The notes under the pieces are model-generated. The model was not told the origin of the DNA, did not search any database, and saw only the letters and a list, made by a program, of their open reading frames with translations. A stretch of 64,000 nt of DNA from Methylomonas paludis. GTDB lineage: Bacteria > Pseudomonadota > Gammaproteobacteria > Methylococcales > Methylomonadaceae. This document shows positions 8,421-16,846 of this stretch, piece by piece. Location of the stretch: assembly GCF_018734325.1 (NCBI RefSeq), contig NZ_CP073754.1:1798001-1862000 (forward strand). Reading direction: 5' to 3'. The position numbers and the translations under genes were made by a program. The number at the start of each line of letters is the position of its first letter. The stretch's first letter is position 1.

Positions 8421-9403
8421 TTCGCTACCTCAAGTAATTTAGCCGGAACAGCCAGCATGGGCATGATTTGTTGGACGGTATCATCAACAATAATCTGTTG
8501 TTTGGCTTGCGGCAGCACTGCGGCCATGGTTTCCAGATATAGCCGGGTGCGGGTGACATCGGGTGATTTTAAATATTGGGTTAAAACCTGATTAAATGCG
8601 GTCACATCACCTTCGGCTTCGTTAATACGTTTATACCGGTAGCCTTCAGCGGCCCGGATTTTTTGGTCGGCTTCCCCGCGTACCCGTGGTACCGCTTTGT
8701 TATATTCGCCATTGGCCAGATTGATCGAATTTTCCCTATCCTGCTGGGCTCGGTTGACCTCATTAAAAGAGGGTTGTACCGGTTCGGGCGGATTGACGTT
8801 TTTTAATTGCACCTGATTGATACTGATGCCCAGTTGATAACGGCTGGCCAGCTCGGTGAGTCTGAGCAACACCGCTTCTTCTATCTCCTGGCGGCCGATG
8901 GTAATAATTTCATCGACGGTGCGGTCGCCTATGACTTCGCGCATCACGGCTTCAGACAGGTCACGCAAGGTCTGGGCCGGTTGGCGCACGTCAAACAGAT
9001 ATTGTTCAGGATTGCTGATCCGATACTGCACCACCCATTCCACCAGGGCAGAATTAAGATCACCGGTGACCATTGATTTTTCCAGATCCGGCTCTTCACT
9101 GATTTGATCAGGATTGGTAAAACCCGGTGTGGCAAAGCCGAATTCCAGTTTTTGCTGGCGTTTGCTGGGCACGATGATCACGCTGTCTATGCCGAACGGG
9201 GCTTTGGCATGTAAACCTGACGGGACTTTTTCTATGTATTTACCAAATCTCAGCACGATGCCCTCTGATTCTGCCGGAATGGTATAAAAAGCCATCATAA
9301 CGCCGATAAAAAACACTAAAACGGCGATAGTTAATACTAATACCGAGGCTGATAGCGGAAAAGCTGCCGGGATGCGACTTAAAATGATTTTCGGGTCTTT
9401 CAT
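8417..9403 (-). CDS. hflK: HflK-like membrane protease modulator
   Basis: The product has 328 residues from the ATG at 9403, which has a good AGGAG site seven bases upstream; an in-frame TTG at 9424 is less likely. One membrane helix (about 20-45) is followed by a band-7 domain with YTIPAESEGIVLRFGKYIEK and the SPFH signature ending in AEGDVTAFNQVLTQYLKSPD and TRTRLYLETMAAVLPQ, as in HflK. It lacks the Gly-rich N-terminal tail of classic HflK, being shorter than the E. coli protein (about 419). It is first in a two-gene operon with hflC. Confidence 0.88.
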   Translation of the reverse strand: MKDPKIILSRIPAAFPLSASVLVLTIAVLVFFIGVMMAFYTIPAESEGIVLRFGKYIEKVPSGLHAKAPFGIDSVIIVPSKRQQKLEFGFATPGFTNPDQISEEPDLEKSMVTGDLNSALVEWVVQYRISNPEQYLFDVRQPAQTLRDLSEAVMREVIGDRTVDEIITIGRQEIEEAVLLRLTELASRYQLGISINQVQLKNVNPPEPVQPSFNEVNRAQQDRENSINLANGEYNKAVPRVRGEADQKIRAAEGYRYKRINEAEGDVTAFNQVLTQYLKSPDVTRTRLYLETMAAVLPQAKQQIIVDDTVQQIMPMLAVPAKLLEVAK

Positions 9404-9522
9404 AGCTAAGCTCCTGTTTATCAATGGCTATGTTAGCTTTGATAGTTGATTTTGGTGCAAGTGGTATAGGACATTGTTGAATCTCACTGACCCTGCTTTG
9501 ATTTAGGGCTACGCTGCGAAGC

Positions 9523-9712
9523 CCTCGATTCCACTGCGTTACATCGAGGCTACGGGTCGTGATGATGCAGGCTATCGTTGCCCTTTGCGCAGGGTGTTTT
9601 TGCGATGGCTATACACCAAACACCCGCGAAGTTTTGGTGGCTAGCCTGGCGGCGAAGCCACCCTATATGGTGGTCGCTGCGAAGCCCTCGATTCCACTGC
9701 GTTACATCGAGG
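9523..9712. repeat. Two REP-like hairpins flanking a 66-bp repeat
   Basis: REP-like 27-bp hairpins (arms CCTCGAT / ATCGAGG) lie at 9523-9549 and 9686-9712. Between them, 9613-9678 is a 66-bp sequence found again, with few changes, at 20523-20588. It also contains small inverted repeats (CCAAA/TTTGG and GTGGCT/AGCCAC). The region is non-coding; ORFs that cross it are artefacts of the repeats. Confidence 0.75.
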
Positions 9713-9822
9713 CTACGGGTCATGTTAAATAGTCGTTTTTCTAGCTGTAAACGACACAAAACAGCAAATCTGGCCAGCACTGCTGCTGAGCCGCCATTGT
9801 TTGCGTAATCTCCGCCAAAGTC

Positions 9823-9838
9823 TGTTCGATAACGTACA
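9823..9838. promoter_or_regulatory. Putative operator upstream of ackA
   Basis: TGTTCG-ATAA-CGTACA matches all ten fixed positions of TGTNCG-N4-CGNACA. It is 155 bp upstream of the acetate kinase start and about 420 bp upstream of hflK on the other strand. Confidence 0.55.
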
Positions 9839-9992
9839 CAGCGCCGGCATAGAAGGTTGACTGATGTGCGCTACCGTACTGATCTATTCCATATTTGCTT
9901 GTATTGTCTAAAACTGTGCTGAATCCAGCCCTTGGCTGCCGGTCTGCTACTAAAGTTGAGCCTTTCACCATCCAGTCACCCCGAGGTCATTC

Positions 9993-11174
9993 ATGAAACA
10001 GCGTAATCCAGGCATCCTGGCGATAAACGGCGGCTCGTCGAGCATCAAATTTGCCGTGTATGAAAATACTGCCGCTTTGCCGCTGAGAATATACGGCGAG
10101 ATTGTCAATATAGGGCAGAGCGGTACGCATCTGAGTTTTAATGATGATGGCAGCAAACCGGATCGGACTTTAAGTCTGGCCCACACTGATTATGCAGCTG
10201 CAGTCGATTTTTTATTTAACTGGCTGGCAAAACAGCCAGAATTTGCCGATGTGAAGTTGGTCGGGCAGAGGGTAGTGCACGGCATGCAACGCACAGAACC
10301 GGCTTGGGTGACGGCAAGCCTGCTGGATGAGTTAAAGGGCATCATCAGTTTTGCGCCGCAACATCTGCCTCATGAAATTGGCATGATGGAGACGCTGGCG
10401 CTACGCTATCCCAACTTGCCGCAACTGGCCTGTTTCGATACGGCGTTTCATCATGATATGCCTAATGTCGCCAAGTGGCTGGCCATTCCCAGGCGTTATC
10501 AGGCTCTGGGTGTGCAACGTTATGGATTTCAAGGTTTAAGTTACAGTTATTTGTTAAACGCGCTGGGACAGCTGGGTGATCCAGCCGCCACTCAGGGCCG
10601 GGTGATCTTGGCGTATCTGGGCAGCAGCACCAGTCTGGCAGCGGTATTGAACGGCCATAGTATTGATACCAGCATGGGGTTTACGCCGGCTTCCGGCGTG
10701 ATGATGAGTACCTGTTCCGGCGATCTGGACCCTGGGGTAATGACTTATCTGGCCCATAGCGAAAAAATCAGTATCGCGCAATTTAATCAGATGATTAATT
10801 GTGAATCGGGTTTGCTGGGAGTTTCGGAATTAAGCCCGGATATCCGGGATTTGCTGGCTGACCAGGCCACGGATGAGCGGGCCGCAGAGGCCGTGGCGCT
10901 ATATTGTTATCAGGTGAAAAAGTGTATCGGTGGATTGGCTGCGGCTCTGGGCGGTCTGGACACACTGGTGTTCTCTGGCGGTATTGGGACTAATGAGGCG
11001 CAGATTCGGGCTGGAATTTGCCAGGGCTTGGCTTTTCTGGGTATTGAACTGGATTATGCGCGTAATAGCAGATCGGCAGCGCTGCTTTCTGCCGAGCAGA
11101 GTCGGGTTAGAGTACGGGTGATAGCCGCTGACCCCACCTTGAGTATCGCCCGTGCCGTGAGACGCTGCACATGA
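9993..11174 (+). CDS. ackA: Acetate kinase
   Basis: 393 residues, the family's usual length. The N-terminal phosphate-binding motif ILAINGGSSSIKFAVYE, the RVVHGM segment, the catalytic region CFDTAFHH and the C-terminal ATP-binding FSGGIGTNEAQIRAG identify an ASKHA-fold acetate kinase. It converts acetyl phosphate and ADP to acetate and ATP. Because phosphoketolase (21484-23919) makes acetyl phosphate from sugar phosphates, the two together give substrate-level ATP. A CGAGGT ribosome site precedes the ATG at 9993. It heads a probable operon with the YihY-like gene and the aldolase (gaps of 10 and 22 bp), and has the best-matching operator of the window. Confidence 0.93.
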   Translation: MKQRNPGILAINGGSSSIKFAVYENTAALPLRIYGEIVNIGQSGTHLSFNDDGSKPDRTLSLAHTDYAAAVDFLFNWLAKQPEFADVKLVGQRVVHGMQRTEPAWVTASLLDELKGIISFAPQHLPHEIGMMETLALRYPNLPQLACFDTAFHHDMPNVAKWLAIPRRYQALGVQRYGFQGLSYSYLLNALGQLGDPAATQGRVILAYLGSSTSLAAVLNGHSIDTSMGFTPASGVMMSTCSGDLDPGVMTYLAHSEKISIAQFNQMINCESGLLGVSELSPDIRDLLADQATDERAAEAVALYCYQVKKCIGGLAAALGGLDTLVFSGGIGTNEAQIRAGICQGLAFLGIELDYARNSRSAALLSAEQSRVRVRVIAADPTLSIARAVRRCT

Positions 11175-11184
11175 GTAGGTTGCT

Positions 11185-12078
11185 GTGAGCTTGCCGAAGC
11201 ACAAGACCCTGGCCTGGCAATACCTGGCGGCTACCGGCCGCCAGGTATTGCAGTTGACCGCTCAGGCAATTACAAGGTTCCGCCATATCAATGCCATGCA
11301 GACGGCAGGCGCATTTGCCTATTTTGCCCTATTTTCATTATTGCCCTTAATTTTGCTTAGCCTAACCTGTGCTTCTTTGTTTATTGACCGGGAACAGGCG
11401 GCAACCATGCTGATTGCCTATCTGCACAGCTATGTGCCGCTGGATGGCGATATGCGCTCTGATATTTTTAATACGGTCAATGCGGTGGTCAAAGCCCGCG
11501 GCCCGGCCAGCCTGACCGCGATCCTGATGCTGGTGTGGGCAGTCATGCAGTTTTTCAGCACCTTGATTAATGTCACCCGTCAGGCCTGGGATGACAGCAG
11601 TGCTCAATGGTGGCGGTTATCGTTGGAAAGCCTGATCTTTATGGGCATTATGCTGGTGGTGCTGGCGCTGGGTGTAAGTTTGCCGCTGTTGGTGGATGTA
11701 CTGGCGAATTGGCTGCTGACCGATACTGACTGGAATGCCTGGCTTTATCCGCTGCTGGGTGAACTGATTTCAGCACTGCTGGTGTTTGGTAGTTTGAGTT
11801 TGTTTTATCAGCTGGCTCCGGCCCAGCCCACCAAATTTGCTCAGGTGTGGATTGCTGCATTTTGCACCACATTGCTGTTTCATCTGGCCGGCATCTTGTT
11901 TGTGGGTTATCTACGGGTATTTGGCAATTTAAACCCGGTTTATGGCGCCTTTAGTGCGGTAATGGCTTTATTGCTCTGGCTTTATGTGACCGGCTGTATA
12001 TTTATTTTTGGCGCCTGCCTGTGCGCTGCTCCGGCTCAGCGCCGGGCATCGGCCGGCATAGGATCGCCTGTTTATTAA
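11185..12078 (+). CDS. YihY/BrkB-family inner-membrane protein
   Basis: The 297-residue membrane protein has about six hydrophobic segments. The family signature near the N-terminus (AQAITRFRHINAMQTAGAFA, then YFALFSLLPLILLSL) and the later YGAFSAVMALLLWLYVTGCI place it in the YihY/UPF0761 (formerly RNase BN/BrkB) family. Its molecular role is not established in the family. A GTG start at 11185 follows AGGTTG. It lies ten bases after ackA and just before the aldolase, so it is very likely co-transcribed with fermentative genes; a link to export of acids or stress tolerance would be speculation. Confidence 0.85.
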   Translation: MSLPKHKTLAWQYLAATGRQVLQLTAQAITRFRHINAMQTAGAFAYFALFSLLPLILLSLTCASLFIDREQAATMLIAYLHSYVPLDGDMRSDIFNTVNAVVKARGPASLTAILMLVWAVMQFFSTLINVTRQAWDDSSAQWWRLSLESLIFMGIMLVVLALGVSLPLLVDVLANWLLTDTDWNAWLYPLLGELISALLVFGSLSLFYQLAPAQPTKFAQVWIAAFCTTLLFHLAGILFVGYLRVFGNLNPVYGAFSAVMALLLWLYVTGCIFIFGACLCAAPAQRRASAGIGSPVY

Positions 12079-12100
12079 TGAATTGAGGGAGCACCAAATT

Positions 12101-13123
12101 ATGATGCAAATTCTGGCAAATACTGCCCGACTTATGTTAGCCGAAGGCAAAGGCCTGCTGGCGATTGATGAGAGTGTCGCTACCTGCAATAAGCGGTTTG
12201 CAGAATTGGGTATAGACCAAACTGAAACTGCGCGGCAGAACTGGCGCGAGCTGATGATTACCACACCTAATCTGTCTGAATGTATCAGCGGGGTGATTCT
12301 TTACGACGAAACCATCCGCCAGCATCAGCAGAACCATAGTTCTTTTAGTCAAGCCATCAGCACTGCCGGAATGGTGCCCGGCATTAAAGTGGATACCGGC
12401 AGTAAAGCTTTGGCCGGTCATGAGGGCGAACAAGTCAGTGAGGGCCTGGATTGCCTGCGCGAACGCTTGCAGGAATATTCGGCGATGGGCGTGCGCTTCG
12501 CCAAATGGCGGGCGGTAATCACGGTGGGCGAACATCTGCCCAGTCTGGCCGGGATTGATGCCAATGCCCACGCGCTGGCGCGTTATGCGGCATTATGTCA
12601 GGAGGCGGGCCTGGTGCCGGTGGTCGAACCGGAGGTGTTAATGACCGGCAGCCATAGTCTGGCGCAGTGTCAGGCGGTGACGGAAACCGTGTTGCGTTGC
12701 GTGTTCGGGCAATTAGCCCGGCAAGGGGTGGCGCTGGAGGGCATGATACTCAAGGCTAATATGGTGTTGCCGGGTTTAAACTGTGAGCAACAGGCCGGCC
12801 TGATGGAAGTGGCGGAGGCGACTCTAAACTGTTTGTTGCGCACGGTGCCGGCTGCCGTACCGGGCATCGCATTTTTGTCCGGCGGTCAGTCCGCGCAATT
12901 GGCAACCGCACGTTTGCAGGCTATCAGCAGTCTGGCGCCGATCTGTACCCCGTGGTGTTTGACTTTTTCGTTTGCCAGGGCGATTCAGCAACCGGCTTTG
13001 GCCATCTGGGCCGGCCGGCCTGAAAATCGTCTGGCTGCCCAACAGGCTTTGCTGCATCGGGCCAGATGCAATCAGGCGGCACGGCGTCAGGAATATTCGC
13101 CGGTGATGGAGACAGCGGCTTAG
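12101..13123 (+). CDS. Class I fructose-bisphosphate aldolase
   Basis: The product is about 340 residues, starting MMQILANTARLMLAEGKG. It carries the class I (Schiff-base) aldolase signatures LLAIDESVATCNKRFAELGI, GIKVDTGSKAL, the region RFAKWRAVI and the active-site strand MILKANMVLPG, followed by FLSGGQSAQLATARL. It splits fructose-1,6-bisphosphate into dihydroxyacetone phosphate and glyceraldehyde-3-phosphate, or runs in reverse, without a metal ion. The ATG at 12101 with an AGGGAG site is preferred to an upstream TTG. The typical KPNMV motif reads KANMV. Its place behind ackA suggests a role in the same conditional sugar-phosphate route. Confidence 0.92.
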   Translation: MMQILANTARLMLAEGKGLLAIDESVATCNKRFAELGIDQTETARQNWRELMITTPNLSECISGVILYDETIRQHQQNHSSFSQAISTAGMVPGIKVDTGSKALAGHEGEQVSEGLDCLRERLQEYSAMGVRFAKWRAVITVGEHLPSLAGIDANAHALARYAALCQEAGLVPVVEPEVLMTGSHSLAQCQAVTETVLRCVFGQLARQGVALEGMILKANMVLPGLNCEQQAGLMEVAEATLNCLLRTVPAAVPGIAFLSGGQSAQLATARLQAISSLAPICTPWCLTFSFARAIQQPALAIWAGRPENRLAAQQALLHRARCNQAARRQEYSPVMETAA

Positions 13124-13130
13124 ATTTAAG

Positions 13131-13256
13131 GTAATTACTCAGCGTAATATTGCATTATCCTGTTTTGAATAAGTCGTTAGCTGCGAATGATGCGCTGCAC
13201 TGCGTTTAGCACATCCTACATCTGACTGATTTTTGATGGGATATTGGGCTAGTTAC
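13131..13256. repeat. MITE-like repeat with terminal inverted repeats
   Basis: It begins GTAATTACTCAGCGTAA and ends with a degenerate AGTTAC arm, and contains the core GATGCGCTGCACTGCGTTTA shared by copies near 15.2-15.7, 16.2, 41.8, 53.1 and 55.2 kb. It is non-coding and lies between the aldolase and alcohol dehydrogenase genes. Confidence 0.6.
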
Positions 13257-13343
13257 GATTTAACTATCATAAGGCGACTTCGCCTTGTCACAATTAATAG
13301 ACTTCCATAACTATGGGTATGGATATCAATACTGGAGATCATT

Positions 13344-14333
13344 ATGCAGGCGATGGTACTAAACGAGATAGGCACTGCGCTGAAATGGACTGCGTTGCCG
13401 GATCGGCAACCGGGGCCGGGGGAAATCAGGCTTAAGGTAAGTGCTTGCGGGGTGTGCCGTACTGATTTGCATGTGGTGGATGGTGAGTTGCCTGATCCGC
13501 AAACCCCTATCATTCCAGGCCACGAAGTGGTGGGCAGAATTGATGCTATTGGTAGCGGGGTAGAGGGGCTGCAATTGGGTGAGCGGGTAGGGGTACCGTG
13601 GCTGGGGCATAGTTGCGGGGTTTGCTATTATTGCCGGCACCAGCAGGAAAATCTTTGCGATCATCCCTTGTTTAATGGCTACAGCCGGGATGGCGGTTTT
13701 GCCTCGGCGATGATAGTGGATGCCCGGTTTGCTTTTCCTTTGGGAGAGCAGGGCGAGGATGCGGCGCTGGCGCCTTTGCTGTGTGCCGGTTTGATCGGCT
13801 GGCGGGCGCTAACGCTGGCCGGGCCCGGCAAAAACCTGGGCTTGTATGGGTTTGGGGCAGCTGCGCATATTCTGGCGCAAATTGCTCATGGCCAAGGCCG
13901 TTCTGTGTATGCATTTACCCGGCCGGATCAAACTGCCGGCCAGGATTTTGCCCGCAGTTTGGGTGCGGTGTGGGCCGGTAGTTCCGAGCAACTGCCGCCG
14001 GTGGCTTTAGATGCCGCCATCATTTTTGCCCCGGTCGGTGCCTTGGTGCCGCTGGCGCTGAAAGCGGTGCGTAAAGGTGGCCGGGTGGTGTGTGCCGGGA
14101 TACATATGAGTGATATACCCAGCTTTCCTTATGCATTGTTATGGGAAGAGCGACAATTGCTGTCGGTGGCCAATCTTACCCGCCAGGATGGTCTGGATTT
14201 TTTTGCGGCGGTGCAGAATCTGGATATTGTTACGCATATTACGACTTATCCGCTGCAACAAGCCAATCTGGCTTTGGCTGATTTGCGTGCCGGTCGATTT
14301 GAGGGGGCGGCGGTGTTGATTGCGGAGGCTTGA
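13344..14333 (+). CDS. Zinc-dependent alcohol dehydrogenase family protein
   Basis: 329 residues of the medium-chain dehydrogenase family. The catalytic zinc site is seen in SACGVCRTDLHVVDGELP and GHEVVGRID, the structural zinc cluster in GHSCGVCYYCRHQQENLCDH, and the Rossmann nucleotide site in NLGLYGFGAAAHILAQIA. The dinucleotide motif GFGAAA differs slightly from the GxGxxG norm. The family oxidises primary alcohols or reduces aldehydes with NAD(P)(H). A GGAG site precedes the ATG at 13344. It follows the ackA-aldolase cluster, separated by a MITE-like repeat, so it may have its own promoter. Acetaldehyde/ethanol or formaldehyde-related substrates are possible but not determined. Confidence 0.9.
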   Translation: MQAMVLNEIGTALKWTALPDRQPGPGEIRLKVSACGVCRTDLHVVDGELPDPQTPIIPGHEVVGRIDAIGSGVEGLQLGERVGVPWLGHSCGVCYYCRHQQENLCDHPLFNGYSRDGGFASAMIVDARFAFPLGEQGEDAALAPLLCAGLIGWRALTLAGPGKNLGLYGFGAAAHILAQIAHGQGRSVYAFTRPDQTAGQDFARSLGAVWAGSSEQLPPVALDAAIIFAPVGALVPLALKAVRKGGRVVCAGIHMSDIPSFPYALLWEERQLLSVANLTRQDGLDFFAAVQNLDIVTHITTYPLQQANLALADLRAGRFEGAAVLIAEA

Positions 14334-14516
14334 TTGGGGAAAGGTAGAGATGGTGGAGGCGGGGCTATCAGTGTAACCCCGATTTAATGAAGTGAGTGGC
14401 GGATTTTAGCTTCCATCCTTGATTCCGTACTGCTGCATCAAGGTTATGGGGCACATTTTGCAAAAAATTAAATCTGACCCCATTTCAAAAAATTAAACCT
14501 GACTCCATTTTTTGGA

Positions 14517-14828
14517 TTATTTAGGCTCATATTCACTGGCTATGGCTTTTTCGTGGCTCGCTAAAGCTTCGTGTTTGGCTTTTAATACATTATTGCCTTG
14601 ATCGCCATACTGCTTTGCCAAGGAGTTTTCATACACCTCTAAACTCCGGTAATACTCGGCGTGCTTTTTAAGAAAATCAGCATTTGCCTTCACGTCTGTT
14701 TTTGAAGGTGTGGGGCCAATTGGATGACTCGGTTCAGCCAACACTGGCGCTTCAGCAAATAAAGGGGCTGAAGCAAGACCGATACAAACGGCAATAGCTA
14801 TTCTAAAAAAATTTTTAATCATATTCAT
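14517..14828 (-). CDS. Small exported protein, paralogue of the gene at 30681-30956
   Basis: A 103-residue protein with a Sec signal peptide (cleavage near LFAEAPVLA) and a helical, charged mature part: YYRSLEVYENSLAKQYGDQG then VLKAKHEALASHEKAIASEY. The same layout recurs in the protein at 30681-30956, so the two form a small periplasmic family in this genome. No known domain was recognised. A partly matching operator lies 167 bp upstream. The gene is isolated, ringed by repeats. Confidence 0.7.
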   Translation of the reverse strand: MNMIKNFFRIAIAVCIGLASAPLFAEAPVLAEPSHPIGPTPSKTDVKANADFLKKHAEYYRSLEVYENSLAKQYGDQGNNVLKAKHEALASHEKAIASEYEPK

Positions 14829-14994
14829 ACTCTAATTAGTTAATAAAATGTCTAATATCCATTGGCTGCGATATCAGCTTATTAATGTGTTGCAAACCAA
14901 GCCATAGGCTTTTTTGGATATCCACAAGAGGGACAACATATGGTCAAACTAGCTAATCTGCGAGTTTATTATCGCTGCATTTTAAATTATGCTC

Positions 14995-15010
14995 TGTTCG
15001 CTATCACACA
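14995..15010. promoter_or_regulatory. Putative operator upstream of small exported protein gene
   Basis: TGTTCG-CTAT-CACACA, one mismatch to TGTNCG-N4-CGNACA, 167 bp upstream of the start codon at 14828 (minus strand). Confidence 0.4.
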
Positions 15011-15186
15011 TTTGTATCGAATTAATACAGGTTGTTTAAACTATAAGCGTAAGCGGTTAACCAACCATTTATTTGGGCTTGGTTTGGATTAATTGAATTG
15101 TAGAGGCCTTGGTGCCGCCTAACTCTCTTTTTCAAAAGGTGGGAGCAGGTTGGTTGACTTAAGCTGAGGGTATTTTTTTAATATAC

Positions 15187-15687
15187 CAGGTAATTAGTCG
15201 GCGTGAATTTTGCGTAATTTTTTAAATAAGTGGTCAACTTCGAGTGATGCGCTGCACTGCGTTTAGCACATCCTACAAAACACCTGTTTTTTTTATAGAA
15301 AAATTTGAATGGCGAGTTATTATAAAACCGGCATAAACTGTTAAAATATATAGATTTTTTAAACATATCAGGTAATTAATTAGTGTAAATTTTGTGTAAT
15401 TTTTTAAATAAGTAGTCAGCTTCGAGTGATGCGCTGCACTGCGTTTAGCACATCCTACAAACACCTGTTTTTTTATAGAAAAATTTGAATGGCGAGTTAT
15501 TATAAAACTGGTATAAACTGTTAAAATATATAGATTTTTTTAACATATCAGGTAATTAATTAGTGTAAATTTTGCGTAATTTTTTAAATAAGTGGTCAGC
15601 TTCGAGTGATGCGCTGCACTGCGTTTAGCACATCCTACAATTAACTGTTTTTTATGGGAATGCTTGGAGGCTGAATAGTTACCGTTT
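15187..15687. repeat. Tandem array of a 180-bp MITE-like unit, about 2.8 copies
   Basis: CAGGTAATTA recurs at 15187, 15369 and 15549 (periods 182 and 180). Each unit carries the GATGCGCTGCACTGCGTTTA core and an AT-rich tail with a GTTATTATAAAAC motif. The third unit ends with a normal right arm (GCTGAATAGTTAC), so the array looks like local amplification of one MITE-like element. Short ORFs here follow the repeat and are not genes. The rest of 14829-16023 holds one degenerate REP-like hairpin near 15855-15885 and otherwise nothing recognised. Confidence 0.8.
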
Positions 15688-15923
15688 AAGTTGGATTGCG
15701 GGGATGTTAAGCACAATAGAACACTGCTCCTTATTGAGGGCCACCAACTTCATAATGACTAATGGTGTGGGAAAAGTTGAAATGCCCGGATGGTGGATGG
15801 TTACCAGCGTAATCTTGATTAAATGAAGTTAATGCGGGCTTGTTAGCCTACATCCTCGATTCCGCGTTGCTGCATCGAGGCTACGGGGTATTTCTGACCT
15901 CATTTTTACGGGTATGGTCTTAA

Positions 15924-15939
15924 TGTACGCTAACGTACT
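15924..15939. promoter_or_regulatory. Putative operator upstream of the 16024 small gene
   Basis: TGTACG-CTAA-CGTACT, one mismatch to TGTNCG-N4-CGNACA, 85 bp upstream of the ATG at 16024. Confidence 0.5.
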
Positions 15940-16023
15940 GAATTTGCGTCCTATCCATGGTAAATAGTGGTTCGTCGCTGTAAATTCAGCTCATTTTCCA
16001 AATCATTTATTCGGGAATCCGCT

Positions 16024-16200
16024 ATGGTTATAGATCAAATTAAGGGCGTTAATGAAGTATCCTCAGATGAATCGGAGGAAATCAGCGGAGATATATTGAC
16101 CGACTGGGAGGTTGATATAGCCGGAAATGTGTATAGAAGTGGTGATAAAATTCGAGAAAACCTGGCTTATCTTAGCGATGAGTTTAAGGAAAGTAGTTAA
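16024..16200 (+). CDS. Small acidic protein of a three-member local family (W-E/Q-V-D motif)
   Basis: 58 residues from the ATG at 16024; a longer in-frame start at 15967 is less likely because the upstream part is basic and unlike the family. The core DWEVDIAGNVYRSGDKIR resembles TWEVDATGKVLNYAGQFR at 54328-54498 and DWQVDSAGNTSSTGVKL at 53758-53985. No known domain was recognised and there is no signal peptide, so it is probably cytoplasmic. An operator of the common type lies 85 bp upstream, as for its two relatives, which supports it being real and stress-regulated. Function unknown. Confidence 0.65.
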   Translation: MVIDQIKGVNEVSSDESEEISGDILTDWEVDIAGNVYRSGDKIRENLAYLSDEFKESS

Positions 16201-16203
16201 TAC

Positions 16204-16219
16204 TGTACTCAAAAGTACC
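16204..16219. promoter_or_regulatory. Weak operator-like palindrome, separated from its gene by a repeat
   Basis: TGTACT-CAAA-AGTACC has the TGTNC-N6-GNAC spacing but not the inner CG pairs. It is 190 bp upstream of the lipoprotein gene at 16409; without the 132-bp repeat at 16231-16362 the distance would be about 58 bp. Confidence 0.25.
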
Positions 16220-16230
16220 GAAAATCACTT

Positions 16231-16362
16231 GTAATTACTCAGCGTAACATTATTGATCCTTTTCTCGATAAGTATTTGGCTGCGAATGATGCGCTGCACT
16301 GCGCTCAGAAAATCCTACAAATATCTGTTTTTAATCGGTATATTTGGACGCTGAGTCGTTAC
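16231..16362. repeat. MITE-like repeat with clear terminal inverted repeats
   Basis: It starts GTAATTACTCAGCGTAAC and ends ACGCTGAGTCGTTAC, inverted versions of each other, with a GATGCGCTGCACTGCG core. At 132 bp it is one of the best-preserved copies and sits in the upstream region of the 16409 gene. Confidence 0.7.
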
Positions 16363-16408
16363 AATCACTTATACCCTGATTCAATCAGCTCAACCGGAAT
16401 TTATTATC

Positions 16409-16846
16409 ATGCCAAGCGCTTACAAACTAAGGATCTACCGAGCTTTAAATATCATTAGCCTGTTTGCAGCAATAGGATTTTTATTCGCTTGCGCCGAGAT
16501 TGAAAAAAAAGAACAGCTGTTGTCGGCGGCAGGTTTCAGCATTAAATACGCAGATACGCCGGAGAAACTTGATCATCTAAAATTACAGGAACAGCATAAA
16601 ATTGTTCCTTATATCAAAGCAGGAAAAAACTATTTTGTGTATGCGGATAGCTCAGGCTGTGAATGCATGTATGTTGGTGATGATACCGCTTATCAGCAGT
16701 TTAATAATTTAGAGGTAGAAGAGGATATTGCCAACCAACAACGCATAAACGCCGAGATGAATCAGGAGTGGGAAATGGATGGTAGCCGATGGGGACAACC
16801 TTGGGGGAACGGGCCTTGGAATGGTTATGGCTTATATCATTATTGA
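16409..16846 (+). CDS. Predicted lipoprotein, unknown function
   Basis: The 145-residue product has a hydrophobic N-terminus and lipobox-like FLFACAE, so it is likely a lipoprotein. The middle (PEKLDHLKLQEQHKIVPYIK, then AGKNYFVYADSSGCECMYVG) resembles small hypothetical proteins of Gammaproteobacteria with a Cys pair. The C-terminus is Trp/Gly-rich (GSRWGQPWGNGPWNGYGLYH). The last few bases overlap the 3' end of the convergent WD40 gene. No pathway can be named. Confidence 0.6.
   Translation: MPSAYKLRIYRALNIISLFAAIGFLFACAEIEKKEQLLSAAGFSIKYADTPEKLDHLKLQEQHKIVPYIKAGKNYFVYADSSGCECMYVGDDTAYQQFNNLEVEEDIANQQRINAEMNQEWEMDGSRWGQPWGNGPWNGYGLYHY

Noticed and set aside
9741-9971. 76-codon ORF on the minus strand upstream of ackA
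   Set aside because: Overlaps the best operator and the promoter region; composition not protein-like.
15178-15464. Two short ORFs with shared VGCAKRSAAHHSKLTTYLKN
   Set aside because: They are the two copies of the tandem MITE-like unit read in the same frame.
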